Position numbers and translations under genes: made by a program
NCBI GenBank assembly: GCA_910583605.1
Contig: CAJTXN010000013.1
Location: 13,308-77,307 of the forward strand
DNA length: 64,000 bases
From: an uncultured Lachnospiraceae bacterium
GTDB lineage: Bacteria > Bacillota > Clostridia > Lachnospirales > Lachnospiraceae
Direction: 5' to 3'
Notes under the pieces: generated by a model
What the model was told of the DNA's origin: nothing
What the model saw: only the letters and a program-made list of their open reading frames with translations
Database searches by the model: none
Shown: one piece after another, positions 53,290-61,680 of the stretch
Position numbering within the stretch: the stretch's first letter is position 1
Layout of the letters: every line of letters starts with the position of its first letter

Positions 53290-54489
53290 ATGAAATATGT
53301 AATTGTACTTGGCGACGGAATGGCGGACCGGCCGATTGAAGCATTGGGAAACAAAACTCCGCTGGAGTATGCGGATACCCCGGCGATGGATAAACTGTCA
53401 AAATTATCAGAAGTAGGACTGGTACATACCATTCCGGAAGGAATGAAACCGGGAAGCGATACCGCCAATTTGTCGGTAATCGGATACGACCCAAAGAAAT
53501 ATTATACCGGACGTTCCCCATTGGAAGCGCTCAGTATCGGAGTAGATATGAAGGATACAGATGTGGCAATACGCTGTAATATCGTAACCCTATCTTATGA
53601 TGATAAACCGTATGAAGAAAAAACAATTATTGACCACAGTTCCGGAGAAATTTCCACGGAAGATGCAGCAGTGCTTTTAGAGGCTGTTAAAAAAGAACTG
53701 GAAGATGATATGTTTAAATATTATGCGGGCACCAGCTACAGACATCTGACCATATGGGATAAGGGACAGGTAACGGAGCTGACGCCGCCTCATGATGTTT
53801 TGGGCAGGGTAATCGGTGAATATCTTCCGGCACAGCCTGAACTTCGGGAAATGATGAAAAAAAGTTATGATATCCTGGCGAATCATCCGATTAACAAAGC
53901 GAGGATGGAGAAGGGCTTAAATCCGGCCAATTCCATATGGTTCTGGGGAGCCGGCACAAAGCCGTGCGTCACTTCTTTTGAAGAAAAAAATCATAAAAAA
54001 GGAGCCATGATCTCAGCGGTAGATTTGCTGAAAGGAATTGCGGTCGGTGCAAAAATGAAAGTAATCGAGGTAGAAGGCGCAGACGGAACCCTTCATACCA
54101 ATTATGAAGGAAAGGCTCAGGCGGCGGTAGATGTTCTCTTGAAGGAAGGATATGATTTCGTATATGTTCATGTGGAGGCGCCGGACGAAATGGGACATCA
54201 GGGCAGCGTAGAGCGAAAAGTCCAGGCAATTCAGTATCTGGATGAACGGGTAATAAAGCCGGTTTATGAACAGTTAAAGAGTTCCGGAGAACCCTTCCGT
54301 ATGCTGGTACTTCCGGACCATCCGACACCAATCTGTGTCAGAACCCATACCAGTGAGCCGGTGCCGTATATGCTGTATGACAGTACCAATGAACTGGATA
54401 AGACTTATGATTACAATGAAAAGGATGCAAAGGATTCGGGAATTTATATTGCGGAGGGACATACAATAATTAATCATTTATTTAAATAA
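53290..54489 (+). CDS. Archaeal-type cofactor-independent phosphoglycerate mutase family; probable homoserine kinase (ThrB2-like)
   Basis: 399-aa alkaline-phosphatase-superfamily enzyme of the ApgM family: MKYVIVLGDGMADRPIEALGNKTPLE, the Ser of GSDTANLSVIGYDP, VHVEAPDEMGHQG and LPDHPTPICVRTH supply the two-metal ligands. The family moves phosphate on 3-phosphoglycerate in archaea. Its position right after hom, with no thrB visible, fits the proposal that such bacterial members act as an alternative homoserine kinase. I cannot tell the two activities apart from sequence. AAAGGAA precedes ATG 53290. Confidence 0.88.
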   Translation: MKYVIVLGDGMADRPIEALGNKTPLEYADTPAMDKLSKLSEVGLVHTIPEGMKPGSDTANLSVIGYDPKKYYTGRSPLEALSIGVDMKDTDVAIRCNIVTLSYDDKPYEEKTIIDHSSGEISTEDAAVLLEAVKKELEDDMFKYYAGTSYRHLTIWDKGQVTELTPPHDVLGRVIGEYLPAQPELREMMKKSYDILANHPINKARMEKGLNPANSIWFWGAGTKPCVTSFEEKNHKKGAMISAVDLLKGIAVGAKMKVIEVEGADGTLHTNYEGKAQAAVDVLLKEGYDFVYVHVEAPDEMGHQGSVERKVQAIQYLDERVIKPVYEQLKSSGEPFRMLVLPDHPTPICVRTHTSEPVPYMLYDSTNELDKTYDYNEKDAKDSGIYIAEGHTIINHLFK

Positions 54490-54570
54490 TAAAGAAAGCA
54501 TTGCCTTGGGGATAATATTCTGATGGAATCAGAATATAATAGGAAGTGTGAAAGAATGAATTGAAATATG

Positions 54571-54611
54571 AAAAAGCAGCTGATCATGTAAATGATTAAC
54601 TGCTTTTTCTT
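54571..54611. terminator. Bidirectional terminator
   Basis: Imperfect stem (AAAAAGCAGcTgATCAT with ATGATtAaCTGCTTTTT), 4-nt loop, A- and T-runs on both sides, between the convergent apgM and tex genes. Confidence 0.75.
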
Positions 54612-54625
54612 ATTATAACCACGTC

Positions 54626-56773
54626 CTATAATTTCATTGTCAGCTGAATCCTCTTTTTCGCCACATCCACGCTCATCACTTTTACATCTACGATATCTCC
54701 CACGCTGACTGCATCCAGCGGGTGCCTGATATAGCGTTCCGTAATCTGTGAAATATGTACCAGTCCGTCCTGATGTACTCCGATATCCACAAATACACCA
54801 AAATCAATTACATTTCGAACGGTTCCTTTGAGAATCATGCCCGGAGTCAGGTCTTTCATTTCCAGAACATCGGTTCTGAGGATTGGTTTTGGCATTTCTT
54901 CCCGGGGATCTCTGCCCGGTTTTTCGATTTCATTGATTATATCCTGTAATGTGATTTCCCCGATTCCAAGTTCTGCGGCAGTTTTTTTGAAATCTTTAAT
55001 CATCAGCTTTAATCCTGTAATTTTAGAATTTACTAAATCTTCCAGTTTAAATCCGAGTGTTTGAAGCAGGGAAAGGGCAGCAGCATAGGATTCAGGATGT
55101 ACACTGGTTCCATCCAGCGGATTATCGCCGCCGGTAATCCGCATAAACCCCGCACATTGTAAAAATGCTTTCGGACCAAGCTTTTCAACCTTTAATAACT
55201 GTTTCCGGCTGGTAAATTTTCCGTTTTCTTCCCGGTATTTTACAATATTTTTTGCAATGGTTTTTGAAATACCGGAAATATATTCCAGCAGACTGGCAGA
55301 GGCTGTATTTAAATCCACACCTACACGATTTACGCAGTCTTCCACAACACCGTTCAATACCTCCGTTAATTTTTTCTGATTCATATCATGCTGATACTGT
55401 CCTACGCCAATGGATTTCGGGTCTATTTTAACCAGTTCCGCCAAAGGGTCCTGAATACGCCGGGCGATGGAGGCGGCGCTACGCTGTCCTACATCAAAAT
55501 TAGGAAATTCTTCTGTAGCAAGTTTACTGGCGGAATAAACCGATGCCCCGGCTTCGTTTACGATAACATAGGATACATTCTTTTTGGATTCCTTTATGAT
55601 ATCCACAATAACCATTTCAGATTCTCTGGAGGCAGTACCGTTTCCCACGGAAATAAGAGAAATATCATATTTATTTATAAGATTTAATACGATTTTTTTA
55701 GCCTCCTCCACTTTATTCTGAGGAGCTGTAGGATAAATCACAACCGTATCCAGGACTTTTCCGGTGGAATCCACAACTGCCAGTTTACAGCCTGTCCGAA
55801 AAGCAGGGTCCCAGCCTAATACGACCTGTCCTGTAATTGGAGGCTGCATGAGAAGCTGTGTTAAGTTCCTGCCAAATACTTTTATGGCGCTGTCTTCGGC
55901 GGTTTCGGTCAGTTCATTCCGAATATCCCGTTCAATGGCAGGTGCAATCAGACGTTTATAACTGTCCTTAACTGCCTCGGAAATAATTTCATCCGCTTCG
56001 GGATTTGTATGTTTAATATTTTTCTGAATCAGATAAGAAACAATATCATCCTCTGGAACATCAATTTTAACCGATAGAAATTTTTCTTTTTCGCCACGGT
56101 TTATGGCAAGAATTCTGTGTCCGGCTATTTTTTTAACGGCTTCTTCAAATTCGTAATACATTTCATATACGGATTCCGCTTCTTTGTCTTTGGCAGAAGA
56201 CAGGATTTTACCGTTATTGTATGTAAATGTACGGATGTAAGAGCGGAAGGCGGCATTATCTGAAATACGTTCCGCCAGAATATCACTTGCTCCGGCTATG
56301 GCATCCTGAGCGGATGCGACTTCTTTATCAATATCTATGTATTTTTCCGCTTCCGTCTGAACGGAGCAGTTTTTTTCCTGTGAAAAAATATAATCGGCCA
56401 GAGGCTCCAGACCTTTTTCTTTGGCAATGGTGGCCCGGGTGCGTTTTTTCGGCCGGAAAGGAAGATATAAATCCTCAACGGCAACCAAAGTAGCCGCTTC
56501 ATTAATTTTCTTCCTTAATTCATCTGTTATTTTTCCCTGTTCTTCTATAGCAGCAATTACCTGATTTTTTCTGTCATCCAGATTTCTTAAATAGGTCAGC
56601 CGCTCGTCCAGCAGACGCAGGGTTTCGTCATTCAGGGAACCGGTGGCTTCTTTTCGGTAACGGGCAATAAAAGGAATCGTATTTCCTTCGTCAATTAGTC
56701 TGATGGTGGCTTCGATCTGCCAGACTTTGACGTTTAACTCGTTTGCCAGTGTTGTTATAATATTGCTTGTCAA
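54626..56773 (-). CDS. tex: Tex-family RNA-binding transcription/translation accessory protein
   Basis: 715-aa Tex protein: N-terminal helices (GNTIPFIARYRKEATGSLNDETLR, VEDLYLPFRPKKRTRATIAKEKGLEPLAD), a YqgF/RNase H-like domain (VLGWDPAFRTGCKLAVVD), tandem helix-hairpin-helix motifs (LLEYISGISKTIAKNIVKYR), and a C-terminal S1 domain (GMILKGTVRNVIDFGVFVDIGVHQDGLVHIS). Tex binds nucleic acids and affects gene expression and stress survival. The length is usual for the family. It is a stand-alone gene converging on apgM. Confidence 0.97.
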   Translation of the reverse strand: MTSNIITTLANELNVKVWQIEATIRLIDEGNTIPFIARYRKEATGSLNDETLRLLDERLTYLRNLDDRKNQVIAAIEEQGKITDELRKKINEAATLVAVEDLYLPFRPKKRTRATIAKEKGLEPLADYIFSQEKNCSVQTEAEKYIDIDKEVASAQDAIAGASDILAERISDNAAFRSYIRTFTYNNGKILSSAKDKEAESVYEMYYEFEEAVKKIAGHRILAINRGEKEKFLSVKIDVPEDDIVSYLIQKNIKHTNPEADEIISEAVKDSYKRLIAPAIERDIRNELTETAEDSAIKVFGRNLTQLLMQPPITGQVVLGWDPAFRTGCKLAVVDSTGKVLDTVVIYPTAPQNKVEEAKKIVLNLINKYDISLISVGNGTASRESEMVIVDIIKESKKNVSYVIVNEAGASVYSASKLATEEFPNFDVGQRSAASIARRIQDPLAELVKIDPKSIGVGQYQHDMNQKKLTEVLNGVVEDCVNRVGVDLNTASASLLEYISGISKTIAKNIVKYREENGKFTSRKQLLKVEKLGPKAFLQCAGFMRITGGDNPLDGTSVHPESYAAALSLLQTLGFKLEDLVNSKITGLKLMIKDFKKTAAELGIGEITLQDIINEIEKPGRDPREEMPKPILRTDVLEMKDLTPGMILKGTVRNVIDFGVFVDIGVHQDGLVHISQITERYIRHPLDAVSVGDIVDVKVMSVDVAKKRIQLTMKL

Positions 56774-56985
56774 AATAATACCTCCATCTTAAAATAGAAA
56801 ATCATCTTTTCTATTATAGATTACGGAGGATAATATTGTCAATTAAGGTGATTATATCCATAATTGAAATAGCTGACGGAAAAAGAGCAGGATACAAATA
56901 AAAGAAAAGATTGTAAAAAAATAGAAAATATGTTATTATTTGACATAAGATTGAAAAGAAAAGATTTATTAAAGGAGGATATTTT

Positions 56986-57387
56986 ATGGACAGCAATTTG
57001 TTTAATACCAACGGACCAATGTCTACAAAGAAAATGTTTGAGTATATAGGGCTTGGCTGTGCCTGTCTGGGTTGTCTCTTAACATTTATTTTTAATATTG
57101 TAACTTGTGCCAGAAGTCCTAAAGCATCAATTGAATCGATGAAATCTCTGGACGGTTTTACAATATCCCTTTGGGTTATCGGTGTTATTCTTGCGGCGAT
57201 TCTTGCAGTCGCAGGCGGAATAATAGCATTTTTATCAAAGGAACAGGGACAGAAGCTGGGTATGGTAGCAATTATCGCTATTATAGTTGCAGGAGTTGCA
57301 TTAATATTTGCCATTCTTCCGAATGCTACAATTTGTGCATATAACTGTGCATTGACAGATGAGTTTGAAAATTTGTGGAGATATTAG
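56986..57387 (+). CDS. Small membrane protein with about three transmembrane helices
   Basis: 133-aa protein after a perfect AAAGGAGG. It has a short polar N-terminus, a first helix rich in Cys/Gly (YIGLGCACLGCLLTFIFNIVTC), a second (TISLWVIGVILAAILAVAGGIIAFL) and a third (GMVAIIAIIVAGVALIFAILP), with a C-terminal CAYNCALTDEFENLWRY. Similar small membrane proteins of unknown role are common in Lachnospiraceae. A terminator follows at 57427. A TTGACA lies at about 56940 but without a good -10. Confidence 0.75.
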   Translation: MDSNLFNTNGPMSTKKMFEYIGLGCACLGCLLTFIFNIVTCARSPKASIESMKSLDGFTISLWVIGVILAAILAVAGGIIAFLSKEQGQKLGMVAIIAIIVAGVALIFAILPNATICAYNCALTDEFENLWRY

Positions 57388-57426
57388 TAAACTGAAATTT
57401 TATGAGATTTTATTAAGAAGATACAG

Positions 57427-57462
57427 AACAGGGAGGCGCGGAAGCGTATCCCTGTTTTTATT
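57427..57462 (+). terminator. Rho-independent terminator
   Basis: Stem AACAGGGA/TCCCTGTT with a 14-nt loop and TTTTATT after the small membrane-protein gene. Confidence 0.75.
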
Positions 57463-57566
57463 CTGCTTCACTTATTAAATTCAGTATGATATAATGTCAG
57501 CAAAGAAAAACCATACGCTTCATACCGGGTTATGCAGAATATGCTGAAGAGAGGAAATAAACGACC

Positions 57567-58058
57567 ATGAATAAAATAGAAATAAAAACGGAAATCGGTG
57601 TTTCCGAAATGTTTGAATTTACAATAAATAATAATTACAAAACCATTCGCGGAGTGATTGCGGTATTGTTCAGTCTGGCTTCTGCAGCAGGTCTGGTATT
57701 TTATTGGAATCAGTTCAGCGGATGGCAGAAAGCATTAATGCTTTTTTTTGCCCTGATGTTCACTGTAATAGAACCAATCGAATACTATCTCCGGTCAAAG
57801 CGGCAGGTGAAAAAGAATTTTACGGTTCCATTGAGCTATGTATTTGATGAGAACGGTATTGAAATCCGTCGGAATGATGAAATGGCACATAATGACTGGC
57901 AGGAAGTGATGAAGGTTATCAGTACGAAAAAATTAGTTATAATATATTTATCACCCATACGGGCGTTTATTCTGCCGAAGAAAGATATCGGAGACAGTTA
58001 TCAGAGTTTAAAAAGTTTAATGGAAGAAAATACCTCCTGTTATAAATTTAAAATGTAA
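57567..58058 (+). CDS. YcxB-like membrane protein
   Basis: 163-aa protein with two transmembrane helices (about residues 28-48 and 54-74) and a C-terminal cytoplasmic domain of the YcxB-like type (LSYVFDENGIEIRRNDEMAHNDWQEVMKVISTKKLVIIYLSP.RAFILPKKDI). The family has no known biochemical role. It is likely the first gene of the run leading into tsaE (38 nt), with a TATAAT at 57490-57495 upstream. The ATG follows AGAGGAAAT. Confidence 0.82.
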   Translation: MNKIEIKTEIGVSEMFEFTINNNYKTIRGVIAVLFSLASAAGLVFYWNQFSGWQKALMLFFALMFTVIEPIEYYLRSKRQVKKNFTVPLSYVFDENGIEIRRNDEMAHNDWQEVMKVISTKKLVIIYLSPIRAFILPKKDIGDSYQSLKSLMEENTSCYKFKM

Positions 58059-58096
58059 CCTCGGGTTTAATTAAAGGTGCGGAAAGGATGATCAGT

Positions 58097-58516
58097 ATGA
58101 TTTTTGAGAGTAATTCTCCGGAAGAAACGTTTAAAATAGCCCGGCAGCTGGGAAAACAGGCAAAACCGGGAGAAATATATTGTCTTTCCGGTGAACTGGG
58201 AGTTGGAAAAACAGTGTTTTCCCAGGGGTTTGCCAGTGGATTGGGGATTGCTGAGGATATCAACAGTCCGACTTTTACCATTTTACAAACCTATGAATCG
58301 GGAAAAATGCCGCTGTATCATTTTGATGTATATCGGCTGGGAGATGCAGGGGAAATGGAAGAAATCGGATATGATGATTATTTTTTTGGTGAGGGCGTAT
58401 GTCTGATCGAGTGGGCGGAGCTGATTCTGGAGATACTGCCTGCTGACAGGAAAAATGTCAGAATTGAAAAAGCATTGAATAAAAGTTATGATTATAGAAA
58501 AATAACTGTGACATAA
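58097..58516 (+). CDS. tsaE: tRNA threonylcarbamoyladenosine synthesis ATPase TsaE
   Basis: 139-aa P-loop protein: ESNSPEETFKIARQLG, Walker A SGELGVGKTVFSQG, the NSPTFTILQTYE strand, and HFDVYRLGDAGEMEEIGYDDYF with the Walker B-like VCLIEWAE. TsaE drives turnover of the TsaB-TsaD complex that makes t6A37 on ANN-decoding tRNAs. The start is taken at 58097, nine bases past GGAAAGG; the ATG at 58088 overlaps that site. tsaB follows after 26 nt. Confidence 0.96.
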   Translation: MIFESNSPEETFKIARQLGKQAKPGEIYCLSGELGVGKTVFSQGFASGLGIAEDINSPTFTILQTYESGKMPLYHFDVYRLGDAGEMEEIGYDDYFFGEGVCLIEWAELILEILPADRKNVRIEKALNKSYDYRKITVT

Positions 58517-58542
58517 ATTTTTGGAAAAGGAACGGTCAAAAA

Positions 58543-59253
58543 ATGATTTTAGCAATAGAAAGCTCGTCTCTGGTGGCGAGTGTGGCATTGGCAGATGAAG
58601 ACAGGGTGATTGCCGAATATACGACAAATCAGAAAAAAACACATTCCCAGACGTTACTGCCAATGATTGAAGAGATATTCAAAATTACGGAAGCCGATAA
58701 AAAAGAGATTGATGCAATTGCGGTATCTGCAGGACCCGGGTCATTTACCGGATTGCGGATAGGTTCGGCAACTGCAAAAGGACTGGGGCTGGCGTGGAAC
58801 AAACCGTTGATCAGCGTTCCTACCGTAGAGGGTCTGGCTTATAATATTCAGTTTACGGACCGGTATATCTGTCCGATCATGGATGCCAGAAGGAATCAGG
58901 TCTATACCGGCATATTTGAAAATACCGGTGGTTGTCAGACTACGGTAATGGGGCAATGTGCAATTGCTGTTGAAGAGTTAGTCGGAATATTAAATGAAAA
59001 GGGACATCCGGTTATATTTCTGGGAGATGGGACACCGGTTTACAGGGAAGTGCTGGATGAAAAGCTGAGCGTGGAACACGCCTATGCCCCGGTTAACATG
59101 AATCGTCAGAGAGCGTCTTCTGTTGCAGCATTAGGAATGATTTACTACAGGGAAGGCAGGACGGAGTCTTCGGATTGTCATGTACCGAATTATCTGCGTA
59201 TGTCCCAGGCTGAAAGAGAGCGTATGAACCGTGATAAGAAAAATGGAGCATAG
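58543..59253 (+). CDS. tsaB: tRNA threonylcarbamoyladenosine synthesis protein TsaB
   Basis: 236-aa ASKHA-fold protein. The N-terminus is MILAIESSSLVASVALADE, followed by HSQTLLPMIEEI and AVSAGPGSFTGLRIGSATAKGLG. It has lost the metal-binding residues found in TsaD, as is normal for this dimer partner. It bridges TsaD and TsaE in t6A synthesis. The start follows AAAAGGAA. Its end overlaps rimI by 23 nt in another frame, the classic tsaB-rimI coupling. Confidence 0.96.
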   Translation: MILAIESSSLVASVALADEDRVIAEYTTNQKKTHSQTLLPMIEEIFKITEADKKEIDAIAVSAGPGSFTGLRIGSATAKGLGLAWNKPLISVPTVEGLAYNIQFTDRYICPIMDARRNQVYTGIFENTGGCQTTVMGQCAIAVEELVGILNEKGHPVIFLGDGTPVYREVLDEKLSVEHAYAPVNMNRQRASSVAALGMIYYREGRTESSDCHVPNYLRMSQAERERMNRDKKNGA

Positions 59254-59662
59254 AGATATAAAATTTGTGGCACAATTGGAACAACAGTGTTTTTCGCGAC
59301 CGTGGTCAGAACAATCGCTGCAACAGGAAGTTGATAATCAGAATTCCCTTTTTCTGGTATATGCGGAAAAGCAGGAAATCATTGGATATATAGGCATGTA
59401 TCTGATCATAGATGAGGCGGATATAACCAATATAGCAATATCGGAAAGTTACAGGGGAAAGGGCTATGGAAAGAAACTTCTTATGGAGGCTGTGAATCGG
59501 GTATTTGCAGAGGGTTATCAGGCCATGACGCTGGAAGTCAGGAAAAGCAACAGGCCGGCAATATGTTTGTATGAGCGGGCCGGTTTTCAAATAGAAGGAG
59601 AGAGAAAAAAATTTTATGAATGTCCCACGGAAGATGCGTTTATAATGTGGAAAAGAAAGTAA
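59231..59662 (+). CDS. rimI: Ribosomal protein bS18 alanine N-acetyltransferase
   Basis: 143-aa GNAT acetyltransferase: FVAQLEQQCFSRPWSEQSL, acceptor segment GYIGMYLIIDEADITNIAISESYRGKGYGKKLL with the acetyl-CoA-binding RGKGYG loop, and the terminal GFQIEGERKKFYECPTEDAFIMWKRK. RimI acetylates the N-terminal Ala of ribosomal protein S18. Translation starts at a GTG inside tsaB. It lies in the t6A operon, as is usual across bacteria. Confidence 0.94.
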   Translation: MIRKMEHRDIKFVAQLEQQCFSRPWSEQSLQQEVDNQNSLFLVYAEKQEIIGYIGMYLIIDEADITNIAISESYRGKGYGKKLLMEAVNRVFAEGYQAMTLEVRKSNRPAICLYERAGFQIEGERKKFYECPTEDAFIMWKRK

Positions 59663-59785
59663 CCGTTAACATCAATTTCCACTAGGATATAACCTTGAAA
59701 AACTGTATAATATCTAATCATACATGCAGTGCAGAGCAGCTGCATGATAAAAAATAATATACAAAACAGAGGGAATGGAGATAAG

Positions 59786-60034
59786 ATGAGAAAATACAGT
59801 TTGACGCAAAAAAATAAAATTATAAAGATGAAATGTAATTTCTGTGGAAATGAAATGAAAACGGATAAGGGGATAGTGGTGGAAGGTGTATGTTCGGTTG
59901 ATTGCAGCTGGGGATATTTTTCGGGAAAAGACGGAGAAACTCATTCGTTTGATATATGTGAAAAATGTTATGATAATATGGTGAAACAATTTAAGATACC
60001 TGCAGATATTAAAGAAAACAGGGAATTATTATAA
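59786..60034 (+). CDS. Small zinc-ribbon-like protein
   Basis: 82-aa protein with a ribosome binding site (TGGAGATAAG) at the chosen ATG. CNFCGNE at about residues 16-22 and CEKC at about 60-63 form a likely four-Cys zinc site, with two more Cys (VCSVDCSWGYF) in between. It resembles widespread small clostridial zinc-ribbon proteins of unknown role. A longer frame from 59729 has no site. It stands alone, between rimI and the RNase Z-like gene. Confidence 0.7.
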   Translation: MRKYSLTQKNKIIKMKCNFCGNEMKTDKGIVVEGVCSVDCSWGYFSGKDGETHSFDICEKCYDNMVKQFKIPADIKENRELL

Positions 60035-60127
60035 AAATAGAATATTTAATTTTTTAACAAAATATGTTAAAATAGGAAAAAGAATATAGAATGACAGAAA
60101 AATGCGAAGCTGGAAATGAGGTTAATT

Positions 60128-61039
60128 ATGTTAGATATATGTTTATTGGGAACAGGAGGAATGATGCCCCTTCCTAAACGATGGCTTACCGCACTGATGG
60201 CCAGATATAATGGCAGCAGTCTTTTGATCGACTGCGGGGAAGGAACACAGATTGCCATTAAAGAGAAGGGGTGGAGTTTTAAACCAATTGATGTAATCTG
60301 TTTTACTCATTTCCATGCGGACCATATCAGCGGGCTGCCGGGACTGCTGCTTACCATGGGCAATGCAGAGAGGACGGAACCTCTGACCATTATCGGGCCA
60401 AAGGGAGTTGAGCGTGTTGTGAATGCGATACGGATGATCGCACCGGAACTTCCATTTGAGATTCGTTTTATTGAACTGCAGGAGCATCAGCAGCAGATTG
60501 AGATTAACGGATATTGTATTACTGCTTTTCGGGTAAACCATAATGTTATATGCTATGGTTATACCTTAGAGATAAAAAGAAAAGGAAAATTCTCTGTTGA
60601 GCGTGCCAATGAACTGCATATACCAAAGGAATACTGGAATCTTTTACAGAAAGGAGAAACGATAGAGGCAGGTGGTGAAAAATTCACGCCGGATATGGTG
60701 TTAGGGCCTGAAAGAAAAGGTATTAAAGTTACTTACTGTACGGATACCAGACCAGTTCCGAGTATATCGGAAAATGCAAAAGGCGCAGACTTATTTATCT
60801 GTGAAGGTATGTATGGTGAAAAAGGAAAAGAGGCCAAAGCAAAAGAGTATAAACATATGACATTCTATGAAGCGGCACGTTTGGCAAAAGAAGCATCTCC
60901 AAAACAGATGTGGCTGACACATTATAGTCCGTCATTAATCCGGCCGGAAGAATATATGGGTGATGTGAAAAAGATTTTTCCGGATGCTTTTCCGGGGAAG
61001 GACGGAAAGAGCATAGAGATTGCTTTTGAGGATGATTAA
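60128..61039 (+). CDS. RNase Z-like metallo-beta-lactamase-fold hydrolase
   Basis: 303-aa MBL-fold protein. The start MLDICLLGTGGMMPLPKR is followed by LIDCGEGTQ, the metal motif THFHADHISGLPGLL, later His in FRVNHNVICYGY, Asp in YCTDTRP and the terminal His in WLTHYSPS. This pattern matches RNase Z (tRNA 3' endonuclease) relatives, though the flexible arm is not clear and some members have other roles. The two tRNA-Ser genes nearby lack an encoded CCA, so an RNase Z step is needed in this cell. The ATG follows GAGG. Confidence 0.88.
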   Translation: MLDICLLGTGGMMPLPKRWLTALMARYNGSSLLIDCGEGTQIAIKEKGWSFKPIDVICFTHFHADHISGLPGLLLTMGNAERTEPLTIIGPKGVERVVNAIRMIAPELPFEIRFIELQEHQQQIEINGYCITAFRVNHNVICYGYTLEIKRKGKFSVERANELHIPKEYWNLLQKGETIEAGGEKFTPDMVLGPERKGIKVTYCTDTRPVPSISENAKGADLFICEGMYGEKGKEAKAKEYKHMTFYEAARLAKEASPKQMWLTHYSPSLIRPEEYMGDVKKIFPDAFPGKDGKSIEIAFEDD

Positions 61040-61077
61040 GATTTATTAACCATATTATAGGAAAGGGAGGGATTAGT

Positions 61078-61680
61078 GTGAAAAAGGAATCAAAAGAAAA
61101 AGGGCTGAAAAAATATAGAACACTAATTATTCTTCTGATATTGGTCGGCATCGGTATTTTATTTTACTTTTACTCCACAACCAAAAGCAGTGCGCGAAAG
61201 GGAAATACCAATGTGGACATTTCGGAAGTTTCCAAACTTCTCAGCAAAGATCTGGATAAATCATATCCGGATACGCCAAGGGAGGTAATTCGGACTTATA
61301 ACCGGATCATTACCTGTTATTATGGTGCAAAGATTACGGAAGAAGAGTTGAATAAGCTGGCAAAGATGGCGCAGAGCCTTATGGACGATGAGTTGTTGGA
61401 ACGAAATCCGTTTGATGTTTATTATAACAATCTGAAAGAAGATATTTCTACATATAAATCAGAAAAGAAAACAATATCTTCATATATTCTTGCCAACAGT
61501 TATGATGTTCAGTATAAAACCCTTCAGGGAAAGCAATATGCAATGTTAGACTGTATTTATTATACAAAGAGCAGTGCCGGAACGTCCAGAACCATACAGC
61601 GGTTTACATTGAGAAAGGATGATGCAGGCCGATGGAAGATATTGTATTGGTCGCTTGCAGAAAATGAAAAAGATGAATAA
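61078..61680 (+). CDS. Membrane-anchored protein of unknown function, upstream of tsaD
   Basis: 200-aa protein with a lysine-rich cytoplasmic start, one transmembrane helix (about residues 17-33), and an extracellular domain of about 165 residues (DTPREVIRTYNRIITCYYGAKITEEELNKLAKMAQSLMDDELLERNP, later YAMLDCIYYTKS and FTLRKDDAGRWKILYW) with an NTF2-like feel. I do not recognise a characterised family. It begins with GTG after GGGAGGGATT. Its stop overlaps the tsaD start region by 8 nt, so the two are coupled. Confidence 0.75.
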   Translation: MKKESKEKGLKKYRTLIILLILVGIGILFYFYSTTKSSARKGNTNVDISEVSKLLSKDLDKSYPDTPREVIRTYNRIITCYYGAKITEEELNKLAKMAQSLMDDELLERNPFDVYYNNLKEDISTYKSEKKTISSYILANSYDVQYKTLQGKQYAMLDCIYYTKSSAGTSRTIQRFTLRKDDAGRWKILYWSLAENEKDE

